NCBI GenBank assembly: GCA_965369635.1
Contig: CBDURC010000081.1
Location: 1-12,477 of the forward strand
Direction: 5' to 3'
DNA length: 12,477 nt
Source of the DNA: UBA3071 sp965369635
GTDB lineage: Bacteria > Chloroflexota > Anaerolineae > UBA3071
Positions 1-8,168 of this stretch are shown here, piece after piece. The notes beneath the pieces are model-generated. The model was not told where the DNA came from and ran no database searches. It was given only the letters and a program-made list of their open reading frames with translations. Position 1 is the stretch's first letter. Every line of letters begins with the position of its first letter. Both the position numbers and the translations under genes were made by a program.

Positions 1-30
1 TTCTGAAACGAGTCTCTCGGCGATGGCGCC

Positions 31-948
31 TCAGATTCCCGCAGACCATAGCAGCAATTGCGGTTCTTCGTCGTGTGCGTCGTCAATCAGACCGTCGCAA
101 TTGATCAATTCGGGGCTGTGAATCCGCAATCGCCTGGCCATAACGCGGATTGCTTCCGGATTGCTGTCAATCAGGACGAAGTCGCGTTGGTTGCGAGCGG
201 CTGCATCGCCGAAGCTCCCGCTGCCGGCGAAGAAGTCGAGCAGCAAATCGCCCGGATTCGAATGCACCTTGACGATCCTCTCCAGAACGCCCAGAGGTTT
301 CTGCGTAGCATACCCCGTCTTCTCTTTGCTGTTCGTGCCCACTATGGTGTGCCACCATACATCCGTTGGCGTTTTGCCGCGGGCGGCTTTCTCCTTCCCC
401 ACCAAGCCTGGAGCCATGTACGGGATTCGGTCCATTTCCTCGAAGTTGAAGGTGTAGTTCCGGGGATCCTTGGCGTACCACAGGATGGTGTCGTGTTTCG
501 TAGACCACCGCTTTCTCGATCTTGCCCCGAAATCATACGCCCAGATGATCTCGTTGATGAATGAATCTCTCCCAAACACCTGATCCAGAAGCAACACCTT
601 GCAGTAGTGCACCTCCCGGTAGTCAATATGGAGGAAGAGGCTCCCATTTGCCTTCAGGACTCTGTGGGCCTCGTCAATCCGCGGGCGCAGGAATCCCAGG
701 AAGTCGTCGAACGCATCCTCATAGCCAATGGAGCCGACGGAGCCGACGGAGGACACCCTCGTTGTTCGGTACCTCTTCCCCTGGAAACCAGTCCGGTCGC
801 CTTGCTCGTCGTCGCGAACAGTCTTGATTCTGGTACGTTTCTGACGCTTGCCCGTGTTGAATGGAGGATCAATGTAGATGAGATCCACACTATCCGACTC
901 CATGTCTCTCAGGATGGGCAAGTTGTCACCGTAGATGATCTTTCCCAT
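31..948 (-). CDS. Beta-class site-specific DNA methyltransferase (N6-adenine or N4-cytosine), apparently orphan
   Basis: This 305-residue protein probably methylates the exocyclic amino group of adenine or cytosine in a specific DNA site, using S-adenosylmethionine. The catalytic motif IV DPPF (residues 27-30) precedes the AdoMet-binding FAGSG motif (240-244). That order is typical of beta-class N6/N4 methyltransferases (Pfam N6_N4_Mtase). The region between them (about 40-200) would carry target recognition. A conserved-looking TPTDVWW segment lies at 193-199, and a TQKP motif at 215-218 precedes the AdoMet pocket. The ATG at 948 follows GAGG with 5-bp spacing. No restriction endonuclease or specificity subunit is next to it within the window, so it looks like a solitary regulatory or protective methyltransferase, although a partner could lie beyond position 1. 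Residues 66-75 (SSVGSVGSIG) come from a short tandem repeat in the gene. The family call is firm; base and sequence specificity cannot be read here. Confidence 0.9.
   Translation of the reverse strand: MGKIIYGDNLPILRDMESDSVDLIYIDPPFNTGKRQKRTRIKTVRDDEQGDRTGFQGKRYRTTRVSSVGSVGSIGYEDAFDDFLGFLRPRIDEAHRVLKANGSLFLHIDYREVHYCKVLLLDQVFGRDSFINEIIWAYDFGARSRKRWSTKHDTILWYAKDPRNYTFNFEEMDRIPYMAPGLVGKEKAARGKTPTDVWWHTIVGTNSKEKTGYATQKPLGVLERIVKVHSNPGDLLLDFFAGSGSFGDAAARNQRDFVLIDSNPEAIRVMARRLRIHSPELINCDGLIDDAHDEEPQLLLWSAGI
722..751 (-). repeat. Short 9-bp tandem repeat inside the methyltransferase gene
   Basis: The 9-mer gagccgacg occurs twice in exact tandem at 731-739 and 740-748. The first three bases follow again at 749-751, and a degenerate copy precedes at 722-730. 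It is in frame and encodes the Ser-Val-Gly repeat at residues 67-75 of the methyltransferase. The unit is a multiple of three, so copy-number change would lengthen or shorten a loop without a frameshift. Confidence 0.6.
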
Positions 949-1065
949 TATCGCCTCATCACTCTTCAGGCAGGCCGGGACGCCCCGTCAGTCGTCAAGG
1001 GATTCTCCGCTGAAACGCAACACGCCGCCTCTGGCCTGTCCAGGGGCGGACACAAAGGAAGCACG

Positions 1066-1136
1066 GCTGATGCGAGGGAGTTGCTCTCTCGAACACAGGG
1101 GGACAGCTGATATGAGGGAGTTGCTCTCTCGAACAC
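1066..1136. repeat. Two near-identical 31-bp direct repeats with 40-bp period, each holding a hairpin
   Basis: Copies at 1066-1096 and 1106-1136 match at 29 of 31 positions; they differ only at 1072-1073 (gc) versus 1112-1113 (at). A 9-bp spacer separates them. Each contains gagggag-ttg-ctctctc, which folds into a 7-bp stem with a 3-nt loop and one G-T (G-U) position, better paired in a plus-strand transcript than in a minus-strand one. The pair lies in the 266-bp gap between the L,D-transpeptidase stop and the methyltransferase start. A further small hairpin, ggagt-aca-actcc, sits at 1143-1155. No mobile-element gene is present, so this may be a fragment of a dispersed intergenic repeat family. 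That is inference. Confidence 0.75.
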
Positions 1137-1214
1137 GGGCTCGGAGTACAACTCCTGGCCATCCATCTGGCTATGGTCCTACTACTCCGCCCTTCTGCGG
1201 CTTGGTTCTTGTCC

Positions 1215-2831
1215 TCAAGGCTGGATTTCGACGATAACGCCCTCTTCCGCCCATTCATACAGTGTGGCACCGTTCTCCGTGCTGAGCAGGATGCATCCGT
1301 AAGTGACCGGTCGGCCCAGATTGCTCGTCCACAGCAACTGAGAACCGCCCCGCGCAGGAAAGCCGTGGAACCCGTTCATGAAAACGGACGTGGGCACCGG
1401 CCGGTAGATGCCCATGAAATGAGGCATCCACAGATCCCAACTGCTGGCGTATGCGTTGGGTTCATGGGATTGGATCTGGAACACGCCTGGCGACGTGGGG
1501 GTGGACGGAATGCCCGTGCTGACCGGCCATTCCCACTTGATGGCACCATTCTCGTATGCCCGCATCTGTTGCTCCCCCAGGCTCACCACGATCCGCTTGT
1601 TCTCCACCACCGGCAGCGGCAGAAACACGTCCGGCGAAGGAAGCGTCAGTACCTGATCGACGTGGAGCGCATCCCCCACACCGGGATTGGCCTGCTGAAT
1701 CCAGGGATAGGGGATGCCATAATCGAGGGCGATGCTGGCCAGCGTTTCGCCTTCCGCGACGGTGTGTTGCTGCTGCTGGTGATAGACGCGCAGCTGTACA
1801 TACCAGCTTCGAATGGCGAGGGCATCCCTGACAGCCACAACTGCTCGGGGCCAGTCCAGGTGACGGTCAGGGCTCGGCATGACCATCTGCGCGGCCAGGC
1901 CCGCCTCCGCTCTCTCTGCATCCAGCTCCCAGTTGAGGTTGGTCGAATCCCCAGCATCAATGCCCACATTCAACCAGGTGCCCCACACGTCCGGCGGAAT
2001 CGTCCACGCCAGCGTCTCATCGGTGATGGGATCGTAGGCACGAATGGATAGGGGATTGGCCAGCAATTGGCTGGCTTGGGCGACGGCAGCGCTCACGTCG
2101 CCGATAGCTGGTTGCACCGGCGCTGTCGCCAGGTCCAAACGCCCCTCGGCGACGACCCGATCTGCATGTTGCTCCAGCCAGGCCAAGGACGCTGCTACAT
2201 CAAGGGCGCGCCCGGGCGCAGGTGGGATCACCTCGACGCCTCCGTTGACCACGCTTATGCCTGCGTCCACGGGGGACAGGTCAAACCGTGACGCCAGAGC
2301 TCGCAGATTGGCCTCAGCGATGGTGCGATCAACCACCCACACGGGCCGAACAGTGATGCGCGCTTCTCCCCGACGCATGGCTTCGATACTGCCCAGCGAA
2401 CGCCCCTGCTGGTGCGCGGCCTGGGCCGTGGCTTCGGCGTCCAGCATGATGCCCAACGCCGCGGGGGTGACTGCGTAAGTGGTATTGTCTGCGTAGAGGA
2501 CGATCAGCCGCCGCGCCCAGTTCTGTTGCAGGGCGATGGTTGCCTTTGCCGTGGTTTTGCCACCCAGGTCGACATCCAAGGCCTCGACGCCGGGCAAGAT
2601 CAGATCACTACGGTAGAGCAGGGCCAGAGCGACTGCCAACCCCATCATAGCGACGGACAGCGCGACCAGGCTGGTGATGATCAACTGAGTGGAATCCCAA
2701 CTTCGCCGGTTCGACCGGCGTAAGGGGGCCTGCGGGAGTGGCTGTTTGGGTCCCATTTCTGTCTGGGCATCCGTGGTGCCGGACATGGGGTCACGGTTGG
2801 TGGTGCGTGTGTGAGACGATGGAGGTTTCAT
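1215..2831 (-). CDS. Membrane-anchored L,D-transpeptidase (YkuD) with VanW-type peptidoglycan-binding region and LysM
   Basis: This 538-residue cell-envelope enzyme is predicted to form 3-3 peptidoglycan cross-links or attach proteins to the wall. The order is: basic cytoplasmic N-terminus (1-48), one transmembrane helix (about 49-72), an extracytoplasmic region resembling the PG_binding_4 domains found with VanW and YkuD proteins (about 80-345), one LysM (about 353-399, with a VAEGETLASIA core), and a C-terminal YkuD domain (about 411-537). Catalytic Cys513 and the upstream His489 (FHGFP) are present. The classical S-H-G-C signature reads T-Y-G-C at 510-513, so the histidine before the glycine is Tyr511. 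The start at 2831 has GAGG 8 bp upstream, and the alternative Met16 and Met26 would also keep the helix. It lies 37 bp downstream of the toxin gene, so read-through from that operon is possible, but its role is unrelated to it. Confidence 0.9.
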   Translation of the reverse strand: MKPPSSHTRTTNRDPMSGTTDAQTEMGPKQPLPQAPLRRSNRRSWDSTQLIITSLVALSVAMMGLAVALALLYRSDLILPGVEALDVDLGGKTTAKATIALQQNWARRLIVLYADNTTYAVTPAALGIMLDAEATAQAAHQQGRSLGSIEAMRRGEARITVRPVWVVDRTIAEANLRALASRFDLSPVDAGISVVNGGVEVIPPAPGRALDVAASLAWLEQHADRVVAEGRLDLATAPVQPAIGDVSAAVAQASQLLANPLSIRAYDPITDETLAWTIPPDVWGTWLNVGIDAGDSTNLNWELDAERAEAGLAAQMVMPSPDRHLDWPRAVVAVRDALAIRSWYVQLRVYHQQQQHTVAEGETLASIALDYGIPYPWIQQANPGVGDALHVDQVLTLPSPDVFLPLPVVENKRIVVSLGEQQMRAYENGAIKWEWPVSTGIPSTPTSPGVFQIQSHEPNAYASSWDLWMPHFMGIYRPVPTSVFMNGFHGFPARGGSQLLWTSNLGRPVTYGCILLSTENGATLYEWAEEGVIVEIQP

Positions 2832-2868
2832 TCCTCGTGCCTCGCGGCGACCTGTGCTCCTTCGCGGT

Positions 2869-3315
2869 TCAGCGTTCGCGCAATTCGTGCAGCACGTCGG
2901 CGGGGCGGGCCGTGCGCACCGCCGGTGGCAGCCGCTGCAACTGCTCCCCGTCGAGGGTCACCAAGGTCGTGCCGTACTGCTGGGCCACGGCAGAATAGAC
3001 GGCATCGGCGCCGCGCAGGCGCGCCGTGGCCGCCAATCCAGCCGCGCGGTCAGCCAGTGATCCGTCCAGGGGCACGAGCGTCTGGCCAGGCAGGCTGCGC
3101 AGGGCGCCCGCCAGGGCTAGGGCCCGATCGGGATCATCAAAAGCCCTGGCCACGGCGGTGGCGACTTCGACCACCAACAAAGTGGGGCAGAACAGAGGCA
3201 ACCGGCGTTCCCGAACCAGGGCCAGGAAGGCCCGGCTGCTCTCCGAATCAGCCTCGGCAGGGTTCAGCGCGCTGACGTGGACACTGGCGTCGACGGTGTA
3301 CATCGCACCCACCAT
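2869..3315 (-). CDS. PIN-domain ribonuclease toxin (VapC-like)
   Basis: This 148-residue PIN protein is predicted to be a Mg2+/Mn2+-dependent endoribonuclease that acts as the toxin of a type II toxin-antitoxin pair. The acidic PIN residues are visible: Asp9 in YTVDAS, Glu50 in LLVVEVA, Asp104 in RGADAVY, and Asp122 in LVTLDGE. The length is normal for VapC. The open frame runs further upstream to 3366, but the ATG at 3315 is preferred because it overlaps the antitoxin stop as TGATG (TGA 3317-3315, ATG 3315-3313), the usual translational coupling. An ATG at 3303 is a second option. RNA target and activity are not deducible. The partner antitoxin directly precedes it. Confidence 0.88.
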   Translation of the reverse strand: MVGAMYTVDASVHVSALNPAEADSESSRAFLALVRERRLPLFCPTLLVVEVATAVARAFDDPDRALALAGALRSLPGQTLVPLDGSLADRAAGLAATARLRGADAVYSAVAQQYGTTLVTLDGEQLQRLPPAVRTARPADVLHELRER

Positions 3316-3593
3316 CAGCGCCGGATGGCGTCGATCACGTCCTGAGTGGAAATATCGGCGGGCCACGCCTGACGAATCTCCTCGGCCAGCCGATCATAGC
3401 GGTCCCAGTTGTGGAGCACAGCCTTCCTGCTGGCCTCCACCATCTCCATCTCGGCCCGTTCGGTGTCCAGGGGCAGAATGATGGCCACTGGACGACCATG
3501 GTAGGTGACCACGTACTCGGCTCTTTCCTCGCGCACCCGCCGGATCACCTCGCTGGTCTGCTCGCGCAGTTGTCGCACACCAATCAGAGACAT
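3315..3593 (-). CDS. Phd/YefM-family antitoxin
   Basis: This 92-residue antitoxin should bind and neutralise the adjacent PIN toxin through its C-terminal part, and repress its own operon through its N-terminal DNA-binding fold. The N-terminus (GVRQLREQTSEVIRRV, residues 5-20) followed by YVVTYHGRPVAIILPLD (27-43) is characteristic of Phd/YefM proteins. The frame is open to an upstream ATG at 3614. The ATG at 3593 is preferred because AGAGGAG lies 3 bp before it, it gives the canonical family N-terminus, and it leaves the perfect inverted repeat 3604-3637 outside the coding region as an operator. Pairing of a Phd/YefM antitoxin with a PIN toxin is common in bacteria. The family call is strong; autoregulation is inferred. 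Confidence 0.88.
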   Translation of the reverse strand: MSLIGVRQLREQTSEVIRRVREERAEYVVTYHGRPVAIILPLDTERAEMEMVEASRKAVLHNWDRYDRLAEEIRQAWPADISTQDVIDAIRR

Positions 3594-3603
3594 GAGCTCC
3601 TCT

Positions 3604-3637
3604 TGTAGTATCATTTGTAGCCTGTATCGATACTACA
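3604..3637. promoter_or_regulatory. Perfect 9-bp inverted repeat, predicted antitoxin operator
   Basis: The arms TGTAGTATC (3604-3612) and GATACTACA (3629-3637) are exact reverse complements separated by 16 bp. The right arm touches the predicted -10 box, and the left arm ends about 10 bp before the preferred antitoxin ATG. A factor bound here would cover the transcription start. This is the usual layout for Phd/YefM autorepression. Binding itself is inference. Confidence 0.65.
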
Positions 3638-3665
3638 TTCTAACACACGTCGCCGGAATCCGCAA
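3637..3665 (-). promoter_or_regulatory. Predicted sigma-70 promoter of the toxin-antitoxin operon
   Basis: On the minus strand TTGCGG (3665-3660) is followed after exactly 17 bp by TAGAAT (3642-3637). The -10 matches consensus at five of six positions; the -35 matches only in its TTG. The position, about 45 bp before the antitoxin start and abutting the inverted repeat, makes it plausible. Confidence 0.5.
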
Positions 3666-3761
3666 CTGCGCTGAAGTCGTCATCTTGGAGCACCTGGCCA
3701 ACGCACCTGTGAAGCGCATGAAGTCAGCGATGTACGGCGCGATAGCGGGGTGAAGCGCTTG

Positions 3762-4706
3762 CTACGCGGCACTATCTCTGGGCTTTTTCCGTCGGGCGAC
3801 CGCCTCGGCCAAAACGCACAGAATCTCGTACATCATCGTGGCAGCGACGAGTGCGGTGTTCCCCGAGGGGTCGAATGGCGGCGATACCTCGACCACATCG
3901 CCGCCGACCAGGTTAAGACCACGTAGGCCCCGCAACAACGCCTGCGCCTCGATGGTGGTCATCCCGCCAACCTCCGGTGTCCCCGTACCAGGAGCAAATG
4001 CTGGGTCGAGGCTGTCTACATCGAAGGAGACATAGGTCGGGCCATCGCCTACCACACGCCGAGCCTCAGCAATCACTGCCTCCACACCCAGCTTGGTAAA
4101 CTCCTCAATGAAGATGACACGCATGCCGGATTCAAGTGAGAAAGTCCATCCTTCCTCCGAGTTCTGGGCGCCACGGATGCCGATCTGCACCGTCCGTTTG
4201 GGATCAAGGAGTTCTTCCTCCACGGCCCGTCGGAACGGCGTACCATGGGTATATCTAGAACCCAACTCCTCGTCACAGGTGTCAGTGTGAGCGTCGATAT
4301 GCACCATGCCAACAGGCCTATCCGCAGCAATCGCCCGTAGAATCGGCAGGCTAATCGAGTGGTCGCCCCCCGCACTCAGTGGCACCGCGCCTGCGGCGTA
4401 CACCTTGCGGTAGAACTCCGTGATATCGGCGTGACTCGCCTCGAGGTGAAAAGCGTTGGCAATTGGAACGTCGCCCATATCAGCAACACGGCAGAGCTCA
4501 TGGGGGTTAAGTCTAGTGACATGATGGACACTGCGAATCAAGCTCGACATGTTGCGGATCTGGCGCGGTCCATGACGTTGGCCGGGACGGTTTTCTACCC
4601 CGCCATCGAAAGGCACACCAATGAGTGCGACATCCAACTTGGACGGGTCGCGAACCAGCGGCGTGCGCATGAAGGTCGCAACCCCGGCGTAGCGCGGTGT
4701 GGACAT
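3762..4706 (-). CDS. Ureohydrolase of the agmatinase/guanidinobutyrase type
   Basis: This 314-residue enzyme of the arginase/agmatinase superfamily should hydrolyse a guanidino compound to urea and an amine or amino acid, with two Mn2+ ions. All six metal ligands are visible: His116 (GGDHS), Asp138, His140 and Asp142 (DAHTD), and Asp229 and Asp231 (SFDVDSLDP). The N-terminal PRYAGVATFMR and VPFDGGVENRPGQRHGPR segments resemble guanidinobutyrase and guanidinopropionase proteins more than arginase, so the substrate may be 4-guanidinobutyrate or another short guanidino acid. Agmatine is the main alternative. The frame is open to 4832, but the family's N-terminus begins at the ATG at 4706. No good ribosome-binding site lies directly upstream (AGGAAGG is 17 bp away), so the start is less certain. 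No other polyamine or urea gene is nearby. The substrate is inferred. Confidence 0.9.
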   Translation of the reverse strand: MSTPRYAGVATFMRTPLVRDPSKLDVALIGVPFDGGVENRPGQRHGPRQIRNMSSLIRSVHHVTRLNPHELCRVADMGDVPIANAFHLEASHADITEFYRKVYAAGAVPLSAGGDHSISLPILRAIAADRPVGMVHIDAHTDTCDEELGSRYTHGTPFRRAVEEELLDPKRTVQIGIRGAQNSEEGWTFSLESGMRVIFIEEFTKLGVEAVIAEARRVVGDGPTYVSFDVDSLDPAFAPGTGTPEVGGMTTIEAQALLRGLRGLNLVGGDVVEVSPPFDPSGNTALVAATMMYEILCVLAEAVARRKKPRDSAA

Positions 4707-4856
4707 AGGGTCGTATCGGCAGTCCTTCCTGTTACAAGGGTGCAGCGCACTTGATCCGTTCCGCATTCGACCGTTTGCTTGACCGTATCGCGTTTCAGAA
4801 CAGCTTGATTCCACAACCGAAGTGCGTTGCACCAGAGCCAGCCTGAGTAGCTACGG

Positions 4857-5324
4857 CTAATCCTCGTTTGCTGCGACATTTCGGAGCGATTGCAGGAATA
4901 CCTGGGGTTCTTCAACGCTCATAAGAACAGAGTAGCCCTCCCGTGTGGCAACATAAACCACACTGGATTGATCGGTGACGAAGAGAAGCGCCTTCTCTCC
5001 ATTCTTCAGCCTGAACCAGCCCGCTGCATAACCTGGAAGACCAATCCCATTGGTTCTCACCCTGGGCTTGTACGACGGTGCTTCAAGGAGATCAATCTGT
5101 CTCGATTCTGCGGGGATGAGTGACCCCGCGGGTATCATTCGCGCATAGGGACCACCACGTATGCGCAGCCCCGCCGGGGAAAGCTCAAATTCCATGTTCC
5201 TTGAAGAACAGGCAATGTAGCTGAACAGTACAAACATAGCAAGGAGGAACAAGAGAATCGCACCAGAGAACCATAGGACTTTCGCCGATGCGGGAATCAT
5301 AGGGAACAGTTCCTTCATTTCCAT
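4857..5324 (-). CDS. Single-helix membrane protein with a bacterial PH-like domain
   Basis: This 155-residue protein has one hydrophobic helix (about 17-39) followed by a beta-rich domain (about 44-150). The pattern FELSPAGLRIRGGPYARMIP, then RTNGIGLPGYAAGWF, then EKALLFVTDQSSVVYV resembles the bacterial PH-domain family often annotated bPH_5. Such domains are thought to be membrane-associated structural or binding modules; no catalytic residues are recognised and the ligand is unknown. The ATG at 5324 has AAAGGA 8 bp upstream, and the ATG at Met3 is an alternative. Its stop lies 150 bp from the ureohydrolase start. The hydrophobic segment ends near Cys39, but the preceding sequence does not form a clear lipobox, so a transmembrane anchor is preferred over a lipoprotein. 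Confidence 0.7.
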   Translation of the reverse strand: MEMKELFPMIPASAKVLWFSGAILLFLLAMFVLFSYIACSSRNMEFELSPAGLRIRGGPYARMIPAGSLIPAESRQIDLLEAPSYKPRVRTNGIGLPGYAAGWFRLKNGEKALLFVTDQSSVVYVATREGYSVLMSVEEPQVFLQSLRNVAANED

Positions 5325-5348
5325 TTTCCATATCCTTTGGTAGACCTT

Positions 5349-5364
5349 ACCATCACTCGATGGT
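5349..5364. other. Small perfect inverted repeat upstream of the PH-like gene
   Basis: ACCATC (5349-5354) and GATGGT (5359-5364) are exact reverse complements around a 4-nt loop. They lie 25-40 bp before the PH-like gene start and would fall near its promoter or 5' leader. An overlapping smaller repeat (GGTA at 5339-5342 with TACC at 5348-5351) could form an alternative fold. An operator or leader hairpin is possible; chance occurrence is also possible. Confidence 0.3.
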
Positions 5365-5399
5365 CGCTCTTGCGCCTGATCTTCCGATTCGGGACGCTG

Positions 5400-5417
5400 G
5401 GCGGACGCTTCTCCGCC
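5400..5417 (-). terminator. GC-rich hairpin downstream of clpC, weak terminator candidate
   Basis: GGCGGA and TCCGCC form a perfect 6-bp GC-rich stem around a 6-nt loop, 73-90 bp after the clpC stop. No run of T follows on the minus strand, so it is not a canonical intrinsic terminator. It may stall polymerase, assist factor-dependent termination, or do nothing. No better candidate is visible between clpC and the PH-like gene. Confidence 0.3.
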
Positions 5418-5489
5418 ATCCTTTCTTCCACACCCTCACCACATAGTACCCCCAGCCGCACACCGACACTGAGCTTTCTTCCTAACTAT

Positions 5490-8009
<2,520 letters not shown>

Positions 8010-8090
8010 GTTCCGTAACCTCTACCTTTAGTCTACCTGCCCTCTTTCCGTCTTTCGAATCTGATCTCAACTGACCTGAACACCTGCAAG

Positions 8091-8162
8091 TTGGTGAACC
8101 GGTATACTGGTAGATTGGGCTCTACACGAATCTACCAATGTACCAATCTACCAACCTACCAA
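8091..8162. repeat. Octamer-phased tandem repeat forming a long imperfect hairpin
   Basis: Four tandem octamers of the form N-Y-TACCAA fill 8131-8162: tctaccaa, tgtaccaa, tctaccaa, cctaccaa. A facing 32-bp stretch at 8091-8122 (ttggtgaa, ccggtata, ctggtaga, ttgggctc) is a degenerate reverse complement in the same 8-bp phase, with an 8-nt loop between. The longest exact arms are TGGTAGATTGG (8108-8118) and CCAATCTACCA (8143-8153). The element begins 6 bp after the release-factor-like gene stop and lies about 80 bp before clpC. It could be a transcript-processing or attenuating hairpin or a dispersed repeat insertion. Its role is unknown. Confidence 0.8.
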
Positions 8163-8168
8163 CGCACT

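Noticed and set aside
1066..1136. CRISPR array
   Set aside because: Only two copies with a 9-bp spacer, too short for CRISPR spacers, and no cas genes are nearby.
1189..1202. Terminator after the L,D-transpeptidase gene (ccgcccttctgcgg)
   Set aside because: Only four base pairs of stem and no T-run on the minus strand, so it cannot be supported.
3594..3614. Antitoxin start at the upstream ATG 3614
   Set aside because: It would place the operator arm 3604-3612 and the ribosome-binding site inside the gene. The ATG at 3593 gives the canonical Phd/YefM N-terminus.
4707..4856. Guanidine riboswitch upstream of the ureohydrolase
   Set aside because: ACGG tetranucleotides occur several times in the leader, which recalled the loops of the guanidine-II riboswitch. 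I could not pair flanking bases into the required two hairpins, so it is not called.
8010..8090. CIRCE element or clear promoter in front of clpC
   Set aside because: No TTAGCACTC/GAGTGCTAA pair and no convincing -35/-10 combination with proper spacing was found; only weak matches such as TAGACT are present.
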